This document shows positions 17,225-24,529 of a stretch of DNA of 64,000 nt, in pieces. The DNA is from Zhenpiania hominis (lineage in GTDB: Bacteria > Bacillota > Clostridia > Peptostreptococcales > Anaerovoracaceae). The notes below the pieces were generated by a model. The model worked only from the letters and a program-made list of their open reading frames with translations. It ran no database searches and was not told the DNA's origin. The stretch spans positions 93,198-157,197 of the forward strand of contig NZ_JACRYT010000006.1 in the NCBI RefSeq assembly GCF_014333425.1, written 5' to 3'. The number at the start of each line of letters is the position of its first letter. Positions within the stretch are counted from its first letter, which is position 1. The position numbers were made by a program, and so were the translations under genes.

Positions 17225-18109
17225 TTAGATAAGCCCCATAGCTTTCATGTCGCGCTCTATGCGCGCGTCCACCTCTGCGGAAGGCATACAGAGAGGAAGT
17301 CTGAAGTACGGCTTACACATGCCCATCTTCACCAGAGCAGCCTTGACCGGTATTGGGTTGACATCAGCGAACATGCTGTCGATGATAGGCTTCATCGTAA
17401 GCTGCAGCTCTGCGGCTCTCTTGATGTCACCGGCAAACCAGCTTTTGGTCATTTCTACCGATTCCTCAGGCATGATATTGGCGATTACGGATATGTAGCC
17501 GTCGCCGCCCAGAGAAAGAAGCGGAACCACCATGTCGTCGTTGCCGGAATAGATGGCGAAATCGTCGGGAACCAGCCTGCAAATTTCAGCCACCTGTGTA
17601 ATATCGCCGCTTGCTTCCTTGATGCCTGCGATGTTTGGATGTTTTGCCAGCTCAGCTACGGTCGGCGGAGCGATGTTAACTCCCGTGCGTCCCGGTACCG
17701 AGTACAGCAGGCACGGAATGGATACCGCGTCGGCCGTAGCAGTGTAATGCTGAATAAGCCCCTGTTGGGAGCACTTGTTGTAATACGGTGTGACGAGAAG
17801 CAGTGCGTCAACGCCGGCATCCTGTATTCTTTTAGCCAGATTGATACCGTGCTGCGTGTCGTTGCTTCCGGCGCCGCCAATAACAGGAACCCTTCCCGCT
17901 ACCGTATCAACGCAGAATTTTATCGTTGCCACATGCTCATCATCGTTCAGGGTAGACGCTTCGCCGGTAGTGCCGCAGGCGATGATGGCATCTATGCCTT
18001 TTTCTATCTGCCAGTTGATAAGCTCTCTGTAAGCGTCAAAATCAACGGAACCGTCTTCGTTAAATGGAGTTGCGATAGCTACTCCGCATCCTCTGAAAAC
18101 TGCTGTCAT
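17225..18109 (-). CDS. dapA: 4-hydroxy-tetrahydrodipicolinate synthase
   Basis: A 294-residue (beta/alpha)8 enzyme that condenses pyruvate with aspartate semialdehyde in the lysine/diaminopimelate pathway. Family marks: ACGTTGEASTL (substrate loop), VTPYYNKCSQQG (catalytic Tyr), LYSVPGRTG, and the Schiff-base lysine in IKEASGD. The ATG at 18109 follows AAGGAGGAAATAAAA. It stands alone, with a lysine riboswitch, terminator hairpin and promoter upstream, which fixes the assignment as DapA over related lyases such as NanA. Confidence 0.95.
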   Translation of the reverse strand: MTAVFRGCGVAIATPFNEDGSVDFDAYRELINWQIEKGIDAIIACGTTGEASTLNDDEHVATIKFCVDTVAGRVPVIGGAGSNDTQHGINLAKRIQDAGVDALLLVTPYYNKCSQQGLIQHYTATADAVSIPCLLYSVPGRTGVNIAPPTVAELAKHPNIAGIKEASGDITQVAEICRLVPDDFAIYSGNDDMVVPLLSLGGDGYISVIANIMPEESVEMTKSWFAGDIKRAAELQLTMKPIIDSMFADVNPIPVKAALVKMGMCKPYFRLPLCMPSAEVDARIERDMKAMGLI

Positions 18110-18147
18110 TTTTATTTCCTCCTTAAAATTACGCTGAAAAAACCAAG

Positions 18148-18372
18148 AAAAAAGTTGCATCCTATCGATGCAACGAGAAATGCGAATTTTTTTCTGTTGA
18201 ACCGATAGCGCCTCTGCTCCGTATCTGTAACGGGCAGGAGTATATAACATGTTATGCCATATCCCAGAAACCCTCCGTGCCCGGAAAGATCCTTCGGCGG
18301 TATCTCCTTTCCCCGGTATCATCGGCCGCCGCCTCGCTCCGGGTACTATTATCAACCGCACCTCTATCAACT
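18148..18372 (-). promoter_or_regulatory. Lysine riboswitch (L box) with terminator, controlling dapA
   Basis: Read on the minus strand, the dapA leader contains the lysine-aptamer blocks in order: GATAGAGGTGC (18358-18368), AATAGTA, the GATGATACCGGGGAAAGG block and ACCGCCGAAG (18292-18333 overall), and the closing P1 strand GGCGCTATCGG (18202-18212). An 8-bp hairpin GTTGCATC/GATGCAAC (18154-18174) followed by six Us is the terminator. Its loop repeats GATAG, which also takes part in P1, offering a switch between structures. High lysine should stop transcription before dapA. Confidence 0.88.
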
Positions 18373-18381
18373 TTGTATTCA

Positions 18382-18410
18382 AGTCTACATGGTTTCAGAA
18401 GGAATGTCAA
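18382..18410 (-). promoter_or_regulatory. Promoter of the dapA transcript
   Basis: Minus strand: -35 TTGACA (18405-18410) and -10 TAGACT (18382-18387), spaced 17 bp. The start would fall near 18375, just upstream of the riboswitch P1 stem. Confidence 0.75.
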
Positions 18411-18490
18411 TATGGTTTTGAAAAGTGGCAGGGAAGACATTCTGATTGTGACCTCCACAATTTTTTAGAGCGACCTCAAACAAAGGGAAG

Positions 18491-18534
18491 AAAAAAAGAG
18501 CACCCGGATGACAAAGTCGCCGGATGCTCTTTTC
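18491..18534. terminator. Terminator-like hairpin
   Basis: AAAAGAGCACCCGG pairs imperfectly with CCGGATGCTCTTTT, with A and T runs on the two sides. It resembles the terminator at 17140 (shared GAGCAyCCG stem). It could end minus-strand transcription from 19458 or protect the dapA promoter. Confidence 0.65.
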
Positions 18535-18563
18535 GCATCACAACCAGATAATATCGTGCAAGT

Positions 18564-18649
18564 GGATACAAAAGTTTTTCATATGAGAAATCGCGGATTG
18601 GAAGTTGAATTGAATTGCGATGGCATGAAAGCCAAAACTTTTGTATCCA
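18564..18649. repeat. Long inverted repeat in an otherwise empty intergenic region
   Basis: TGGATACAAAAGTTTT (18564-18579) and its exact complement AAAACTTTTGTATCCA (18634-18649) flank 54 nt. No gene was found from 18541 to 18759. A run of TTTGG units follows at about 18655-18680. This could be a small RNA, a mRNA 3' structure, or the remains of a small mobile element. Confidence 0.6.
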
Positions 18650-18759
18650 TTTGAATGGTTTGGTTTGGTTCGGTTTGGGCACTTTTGGCTGTAATGCGTC
18701 CTCCATATAGGGTTTATATAAATGTAAAGAGGCAAACAAATTTATTTGCTTCGGAAACC

Positions 18760-19458
18760 TCAGTCGCTGGCGTCCTGCGCCGCGAAATTCGTAGGAAGTA
18801 CTTTCGTTTTCTCCCTTTTAGGAAGCTGCCCGGTAATGAGCGGCGTGAACACGCGGCTCAGGGTTCCCACCAAGAGAGCTGCCAGCACCGTTCCTTCACG
18901 GATGCCTTCAATCCCGCCAATCAGAACAAAGGAGCACACAATGCTCAGGGTAACCAGCGTAACATCCAGGCCTACTTTAATTTTTCCGAAGTTTTTCTCT
19001 GTTACCATTACAATGGCTTTTACAAGTCCGTCTACGGACAGCATAATCGTGTTTGCCGAAACCTCGATACTGAGTCCCGCCGCAACCAGAACAATCCCCG
19101 CTGCCAGGCAGGCAAGCTGCATCCCGTAGTTTGCGGGCTCAAACCAGGAAAGCAGGTAATTGGAAAAGTCCGTCATCCAACCAAAGATAACCGCGGCCGG
19201 AAGCTGAAGCACCCAAGCTTTCGGAAACCGTTTTCGAAGCAGCGCCAGCTGAATCAGAAAACAGGTGATATTCAGAAGCATCATAAACGTTCCCATACTC
19301 GGCGCGAATCCGAGACTTAATGTATAAGGCAGACTCGCCAGCGGGGTTGTCCCGAGACCGGAACTGGTAGAAAAGGCAATTCCGAGGGAAATTGTAAAGA
19401 TACCGACGAGAAATAAAAAATAACGAAATACAATGTCACGTAAATGTTGCTTTGTCAT
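18760..19458 (-). CDS. YczE/YitT-like multi-pass membrane protein
   Basis: 232 residues with about five or six membrane segments. The start RYFLFLVGIFTISLGIAFS and the SGLGTTPLASLPYTLS loop are typical of the YczE/YyaS (DUF6198-like) group of integral membrane proteins, whose transported substrate is unknown. The C-terminus is basic and cytoplasmic. It stands alone; the facing sequence up to 19596 is AT-rich and without another gene. Confidence 0.75.
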   Translation of the reverse strand: MTKQHLRDIVFRYFLFLVGIFTISLGIAFSTSSGLGTTPLASLPYTLSLGFAPSMGTFMMLLNITCFLIQLALLRKRFPKAWVLQLPAAVIFGWMTDFSNYLLSWFEPANYGMQLACLAAGIVLVAAGLSIEVSANTIMLSVDGLVKAIVMVTEKNFGKIKVGLDVTLVTLSIVCSFVLIGGIEGIREGTVLAALLVGTLSRVFTPLITGQLPKREKTKVLPTNFAAQDASD

Positions 19459-19596
19459 AAATCCTCCATTTCTTTCATGTCGATGAGAATTATATCACAT
19501 AAATAAGAAAAAGTCTATAATTTAAGAAAAAATTCTTAAAGATAGAATGAAAATTCCATAAAAAGGAATGGAGGTCATATGGAATTGGCTCTACGG

Positions 19597-19905
19597 TCAG
19601 CGTTTTTGCGCGGATCTTATAGAGCGTCGATACTGACTGGGGGACATGCCGCAGTTTTCTTTAAAGATTTTCCCGAAATAACTGGTGCTGTTGAACCCAC
19701 AGGAAAAACAAATCTCCGAAATGCTTTTTTCAGTATTGGATAGATGGTAAGCAGCCTGCGCCAGTCGATATTCGGTAAGATATTCCACAGGCGTTTTGCC
19801 GATAATTTTTTTGAAAATGCGAAAACATTCGCTGCGTCCGATGCTGGCGCTTTCCGCGATTTGTTCCAACAGATCGTGGTTAACAGGCACAATCTTGTTT
19901 CCCAT
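19597..19905 (-). CDS. AraC-type regulator consisting of the DNA-binding domain only
   Basis: 102 residues: two helix-turn-helix motifs of the AraC/XylS family (ASIGRSECFRIFKKIIGKTP and ISEICFSCGFNSTSYFGKIF) and the closing MSPSQYRRS. The usual N-terminal sensing domain of 150-200 residues is missing. The ATG at 19905 has a proper SD (CAGGGAGGGATC) and its own promoter at 20005-20034, so it may be a genuine short regulator (MarA/SoxS-like) rather than a fragment. It diverges from the MATE gene at 20050 and is likely to regulate it. Confidence 0.82.
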   Translation of the reverse strand: MGNKIVPVNHDLLEQIAESASIGRSECFRIFKKIIGKTPVEYLTEYRLAQAAYHLSNTEKSISEICFSCGFNSTSYFGKIFKENCGMSPSQYRRSIRSAQKR

Positions 19906-20004
19906 AAAGATCCCTCCCTGCTTATAAATTTTAAATGGATTTGGGACGATTCTTATATAAATACGGACAATTCTGCCTGTACAAAATAGCAGGCAGCTTC
20001 TATT

Positions 20005-20034
20005 ATTATAGAGTGCGTACAAAATAAAAGTCAA
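20005..20034 (-). promoter_or_regulatory. Promoter of the AraC-type gene, between direct repeats
   Basis: Minus strand: -35 TTGACT (20029-20034) and -10 TATAAT (20005-20010), spacing 18 bp. The motif GTACAAAATA occurs at 19979 and again at 20017 on the plus strand, 38 bp apart, flanking the -10; a possible AraC-type operator shared with the divergent MATE gene. Confidence 0.6.
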
Positions 20035-20049
20035 CCGGGGAGGACGGAA

Positions 20050-21216
20050 ATGAGCAGAGTAAAAGACATGACATCGGGAAAGCCCGCTAAACTGTTGCTG
20101 TTATTCTCGTTTCCATTGATTTTGGGAAATCTGGGACAACAGCTCTATATGATTGTGGACGCGATCATCGTCGGCCAGGGCGTTGGCGTGGAAGGATTGG
20201 CCGCGGTAGGAGCGACCGACTGGACCTACTGGCTGGCCCTTTGGGTGATTCAGGGGACAACGCAGGGGTTTGGAATTCTGATTGCTCAGTATTTTGGAGA
20301 AGGCAGCCGGGAAAAGATGCGAAAAGCGATTGCGATGTCGATTGGTCTGTGCGCCGGAACCGGAGTCCTTCTGACCGGAATCTGCCTGCTGATTGCAAGA
20401 CCTATGCTCCGCCTTCTTCAGACACCGGAAAATATATTCAACGGAGCGGCAGCCGCAACTGTAATCGCGCAGTTCATCGCGTTCCTGTACTGCTTTACGG
20501 TGCTTCGCAGGATGGAACTGGTAAAGCTGCAGAGAAAAGACTGGCATGTGGATCGGATGATGATAAAGCGTTTGTTTTCTCTGGCGCTGCCTCTTGTGCT
20601 CCAAAGCATTCTGATCGCGGCAGGCGGTATGGTACTCCAGTCTGCGATTAATCGACAGGGGTTCCTTTTTCTGGCAGGCTTTACAGCTACCAATAAAGTA
20701 TATGGGTTGCTGGAAAGCTCCGCTATTTCACTGGGCTATGCCATGACCACCTATGTGGCGCAGAATTATGGAGCAGGACTTCAGCAGAGAATCCGCCAGG
20801 GAGTGAAAAGCGGCGTTGGCATTGCTGTTTTATTTTCCGTCGGTGTCACCATATTGATGATTTTAGGCGGGAAACCAATTTTGTCCCTTTTTATCGACAC
20901 CTCCAGTTCTAACGCGCCAAAGGTCCTTGAAATCGCATATCAGTATCTGTTCATTATGAGCTGTCTGCTTTGCGCCCTTTATCTGCTGTATGTATTCCGC
21001 AGTACTCTGCAGGGTATGGGCAATACGATTATTCCCATGCTGTCCGGTCTTATGGAATTTTTGGCACGGGTCTGCGCGGCGTTGATAGGGGCACGGATCT
21101 GGGGTGAAACGGTCCTGTTCTTCGCGGAACCGGGAGCCTGGATCGCGGCCGCTGTTCTCCTGGTCTTTGGATGTATATGGAAATTTAGGAAAGAATCGCG
21201 AACTTTTTCAGATTAA
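20050..21216 (+). CDS. MATE-family transporter with an internal in-frame deletion
   Basis: A 388-residue MATE (NorM-type) protein, an antiporter family exporting cationic drugs or metabolites. The start (MTSGKPAKLLLLFSFPLILG) and C-terminal half are normal. After LLQTPENIFNG, near residue 135, the sequence jumps straight to AAAATVIAQFIAFLYCF, which in intact relatives lies about 60 residues later. About two membrane helices (TM5-6 region) are therefore missing, and total length is 388 against about 450. The frame is open, but the fold is probably broken. SD GGGGAGGA before ATG. It diverges from the AraC-like regulator. Confidence 0.8.
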   Translation: MSRVKDMTSGKPAKLLLLFSFPLILGNLGQQLYMIVDAIIVGQGVGVEGLAAVGATDWTYWLALWVIQGTTQGFGILIAQYFGEGSREKMRKAIAMSIGLCAGTGVLLTGICLLIARPMLRLLQTPENIFNGAAAATVIAQFIAFLYCFTVLRRMELVKLQRKDWHVDRMMIKRLFSLALPLVLQSILIAAGGMVLQSAINRQGFLFLAGFTATNKVYGLLESSAISLGYAMTTYVAQNYGAGLQQRIRQGVKSGVGIAVLFSVGVTILMILGGKPILSLFIDTSSSNAPKVLEIAYQYLFIMSCLLCALYLLYVFRSTLQGMGNTIIPMLSGLMEFLARVCAALIGARIWGETVLFFAEPGAWIAAAVLLVFGCIWKFRKESRTFSD

Positions 21217-21280
21217 GTGGTACAATAGATCCGGATCAAAATGAATTTTGGCAAAAATAGACGAAAGGTGACAGTATTTT

Positions 21281-22156
21281 ATGCAGCATAAGCTATCCGG
21301 CGGACATCTTGCCGCGCTCCTGACCATCCTCATATGGGGCAACACTTTTATTTCGACCAAATTACTGCTAGAGGACTTTCAGCCTGTGGAAATCCTGTTT
21401 TTTCGATTTCTGGTGGGATTCGCGGCTTTGTGGGCGGTTTATCCCCGCATGCTGAAACTCAGGGAACTCCGGCAGGAATTTGTATTCATGGCAGCGGGAT
21501 TTCTGGGTGTCTGTCTGTATTATCTTCTGGAAAACATTGCCCTTACTTATACGCTGGCGTCCAACGTGAGCGTGATTCTGTCCGTAGCACCCCTTTTTAC
21601 CGCTATCCTGGCGCGGCTGCTTTTAAAAGGGGAGGAGAAGAAGCTGTCCGCGAAATTTTTCCTGGGATTTCTTCTTGCCCTTATGGGGATCTGCATGATC
21701 AGTTTTAATGGGAGCGAACTGGCGCTGAATCCCGCGGGAGATATTCTCGCGGTTCTGGCGGCCGCTGTATGGGCCGGCTACTCCCTTCTGACAAAGAAAA
21801 TCGGAAGCTTCGGCTATCCGGTAATCGCGGCTACAAGAAGAACCTTTTTTTACGGCCTGCTCTTTATGATACCGGCGCTGTTTGTTTTCGGCTTTCAGCC
21901 GGATATTTCCGATCTGGCGAAACCGGCGAATTTGTTTAACTTTCTTTATCTGGGGCTGGGAGCGTCGGCTCTGTGTTTTGTCACCTGGAATTTTGCGGTA
22001 AAGCAGATCGGCGCGATCCGGACCAGCATTTATATTTACATGGTTCCGGTTATTACCGTTGTAAGTTCCGCTCTTATTTTAAAGGAGCCGGTGACCGCGC
22101 TGGCTGCGGCGGGGACGGTTCTGACCCTGGGCGGATCGGTTTTATCGGAGCGGTAG
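21281..22156 (+). CDS. EamA/DMT-family permease
   Basis: 291 residues with about ten membrane segments arranged as two EamA repeats (LAALLTILIWGNTFISTKLL and ILAVLAAAVWAGYSLLTKKI), typical of drug/metabolite exporters such as RhaT-, YdcZ- or RarD-like proteins; the substrate cannot be told. Start ATG after GAAAGGTGACAG. It stands alone between the defective MATE gene and the large biosynthetic cluster. It might export a cluster intermediate, but nothing besides position suggests this. Confidence 0.85.
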   Translation: MQHKLSGGHLAALLTILIWGNTFISTKLLLEDFQPVEILFFRFLVGFAALWAVYPRMLKLRELRQEFVFMAAGFLGVCLYYLLENIALTYTLASNVSVILSVAPLFTAILARLLLKGEEKKLSAKFFLGFLLALMGICMISFNGSELALNPAGDILAVLAAAVWAGYSLLTKKIGSFGYPVIAATRRTFFYGLLFMIPALFVFGFQPDISDLAKPANLFNFLYLGLGASALCFVTWNFAVKQIGAIRTSIYIYMVPVITVVSSALILKEPVTALAAAGTVLTLGGSVLSER

Positions 22157-22239
22157 CCTGTATCGTCGGTTCTTTGATTTTCAACTATTTTAGACGTTTA
22201 ACTCAAATTTAACAGTCTGTTTTAACATCCTTTTAATGA

Positions 22240-22304
22240 CACTCCTGTTCCCTTCTGATAAGATGCTTCTGGAAATTGAAGTTCAGAACGTAAGGACAGG
22301 AGTG
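22240..22304 (+). promoter_or_regulatory. Inverted repeat able to mask the ribosome binding site of the first cluster gene
   Basis: CACTCCTGT (22240-22248) is the exact complement of ACAGGAGTG (22296-22304), which contains the Shine-Dalgarno of the gene starting at 22311; pairing can extend by one G-U and one G-C pair. The 47 nt between could act as a sensor or a toehold. No riboswitch class was recognised, and no clear promoter was seen from 22157 to 22239. Confidence 0.5.
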
Positions 22305-22310
22305 ATTCAT

Positions 22311-23654
22311 ATGATTACGTATGCGCAGGAATCCTTTTACTGTGAAATGAACAAACAGGCATGCAGCTATACGATGTATTTTCCCATGCTGTTCGATCAT
22401 ACTTTTCAGCTGGAACGTTTCAAAAAAGCAGCAGACTATCTTTTTCAAAATGTTCCGCATCTGGCAAGAAAAAGTGTCTCCGGATTTTGGCGGGCACGCT
22501 GGGTGGAACTGGAAGGCTTCGACAGTGAGCAGCTTTTTTCGTGCTATCGATTTAGCGATGGAATGTTAGAAAGCGAAGAAGAATTTTACAGGGAAGCGCT
22601 TAAAGCTTTCCAGAACCTTGAAGATACCCGGATTGATATGGAAACGGAAGCGCAGCTGAAATTTAAAGTGTTCGCAGATGAGAAACAGAGATGGACACTG
22701 GTGGTTCTGTGCATTCATCACTCGATTGCGGATGGAAGAGGGAGTATGCAGATTATTGATGTACTCAGCAGAGCCTATGAATCGGCGGGCGGACAGGAAA
22801 AGCTGCCGAAGCTTGAGAATTACAGAAAAGTTCCGGTTCACGCGTTAAAAGATGGATTTTTTACCATTCTGAAAAGGACGTTTCGCCAGGAGAAAGAGAT
22901 GCAGAAACACTGCAAGGAGCTGTTTCCAACGGATCTCAGGGAAGAGCCGAGAAGGGAAAACTTTGAAGTCGTGCGCCTTACAAAGGGGGAACTGGAGGAA
23001 CTGAAAGAACAGTATCGCCCCTGGAACTATTCTACAAATGATATTTTAGTCTACAAACTGCTGAAAGTCAGTTCAAGGCTTGGAAGCGGGGAGCCGGATG
23101 AACACGCTGTTCTGAATATCGGTATCGCGATTGATCACAGAAAAGATATCAGGCGGCAGATTCTTTCCATCACCAATTACGCGAGCATGTGTCCTTTCTA
23201 TATGAATGAGTCTGATATTCAGGATTTGTATAAAGTCAAAAAACAGCTGCAGCATTTTAAGCAGAATGCGGCAGGCGTGAGCTTTTCAAAAGAATTTCTT
23301 CTTCTGGGAATGGTTCCTTTCGCGGTTCAGAAAAAAATTTTTAAGGGGGATGTCTCTAACACCATTCGGGCTATGTCCTGCAGGGGAATACAGACAACGA
23401 ATATCGGAGAAATCACCCGCCATATTGGAGACTTTGGCAGCTCGCTAAGGCATGTGGAATTTATAGGACCGGCAGGGAAGTTCGGAATGCCGATTATTTC
23501 CATTTCATCCTATCAAGGCGAGCTGGCGATTTATTTCCGAAGAACCAATGATACCACAGGAATCTGCCGCAAGGTGCGCGAAATGTTTGAGGAAGAATTA
23601 GAAACAGGAAAGGGGACGAGAGACTATGTACAGGAACTTGGTTCTGCTATTTGA
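22311..23654 (+). CDS. Stand-alone condensation-domain acyltransferase
   Basis: 447 residues with the fold pattern of NRPS condensation domains and related CoA-dependent acyltransferases. The catalytic motif HHxxxDG is present as HHSIADGRG at residues 136-144. A later segment (GIAIDHRKDIRR) corresponds to the second-half latch region. It probably joins an acyl group carried on ACP or CoA to an amine or alcohol. It is the first gene of the cluster; SD GGACAGGAG is within the inverted repeat described above. Its end overlaps the acyltransferase gene by 29 nt. Confidence 0.72.
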   Translation: MITYAQESFYCEMNKQACSYTMYFPMLFDHTFQLERFKKAADYLFQNVPHLARKSVSGFWRARWVELEGFDSEQLFSCYRFSDGMLESEEEFYREALKAFQNLEDTRIDMETEAQLKFKVFADEKQRWTLVVLCIHHSIADGRGSMQIIDVLSRAYESAGGQEKLPKLENYRKVPVHALKDGFFTILKRTFRQEKEMQKHCKELFPTDLREEPRRENFEVVRLTKGELEELKEQYRPWNYSTNDILVYKLLKVSSRLGSGEPDEHAVLNIGIAIDHRKDIRRQILSITNYASMCPFYMNESDIQDLYKVKKQLQHFKQNAAGVSFSKEFLLLGMVPFAVQKKIFKGDVSNTIRAMSCRGIQTTNIGEITRHIGDFGSSLRHVEFIGPAGKFGMPIISISSYQGELAIYFRRTNDTTGICRKVREMFEEELETGKGTRDYVQELGSAI

Positions 23655-24525
23655 CGGGATCGGAGAAGTGATAGGGGAAAAGACCCTGGGAAAAGATCCG
23701 GTAATTACAGAGCGATATCTGCGTATGCGAAAACACTTTCAGGAAGTTATAGAAAAAGAGCTGAATGAATTCCCGCGGCGGAGTGAAGAGGAAGAAAATC
23801 ATGTGAAAGAATGGATTGATAAGTATCTTTACGATTGCTGCATGTATGAGCGATGGAAGCCATATATGGAGGTGGAGGCTGCCGTTCCTTACAGCATCGG
23901 ACTGATTACCGCGCTCGCGTGTCTTCAGGGAATCCGGATTGAAGATGGAATCCGCCTGATTGTCAGTTCTTATTTTTATTCCAAGGGGAAAGGTGAAAAA
24001 GAAATGATGCTGATGATGGTAGCGGGATTTGAAAAGAGGGAGATTGCCGCGATGATTGAACAGGCGAGGGAGACCGGAAATGTGTTTCAGGCTGCGGAAC
24101 TGGGAGATATCTATATGCTGCTGTCCGGATTAAAAGACAGTATGGAAAAACTTTATCCGGTGTTTATCGAAAACGGGGCGATGAAAACGGCGAAACTTCC
24201 CGCTCCGGTAGCTTATCATACGCCGCTGGCAAAAAAGCATATTCAGGAATTTGAATCCTGTGTACGGGATATTGAGGTGAAGGATATCCGCATTCCAATT
24301 TGTTCTATGTATTCCAATCAGATGCTCTGCCGGAAGGAGCAGCTTCAGCGGGAACTGGTGATTAATTTGTACCGGAAAATGAATGCGGCAGGCTGTATTG
24401 AGGCGATTATGCAAAAAAGGGAACGGATTTTCTTCGAAATCGGCGCGGGAAAATCGCTGTATAAAATTTACAGGAGTATCAACGGGGAAATCAACATACT
24501 GAAAAATCTGAGAGAAGGGAATTAG
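23626..24525 (+). CDS. FabD-like acyltransferase with altered motifs
   Basis: 299 residues matching the malonyl-CoA:ACP transacylase layout: LVLLFDGIGE (normally LFPGQGSQ), the nucleophile region PYSIGLITAL with Ser90 (normally GHSLGE), and PVAYHTPLAKKH with the second catalytic residue (normally FHSP). The catalytic Ser and His are kept, the surrounding signature is not, so the substrate may differ from malonyl. It would load extender units on the ACP at 29794 in trans. The frame overlaps the preceding gene; the permease gene follows after 4 nt. Confidence 0.7.
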   Translation: MYRNLVLLFDGIGEVIGEKTLGKDPVITERYLRMRKHFQEVIEKELNEFPRRSEEEENHVKEWIDKYLYDCCMYERWKPYMEVEAAVPYSIGLITALACLQGIRIEDGIRLIVSSYFYSKGKGEKEMMLMMVAGFEKREIAAMIEQARETGNVFQAAELGDIYMLLSGLKDSMEKLYPVFIENGAMKTAKLPAPVAYHTPLAKKHIQEFESCVRDIEVKDIRIPICSMYSNQMLCRKEQLQRELVINLYRKMNAAGCIEAIMQKRERIFFEIGAGKSLYKIYRSINGEINILKNLREGN

Positions 24526-24529
24526 GGGG

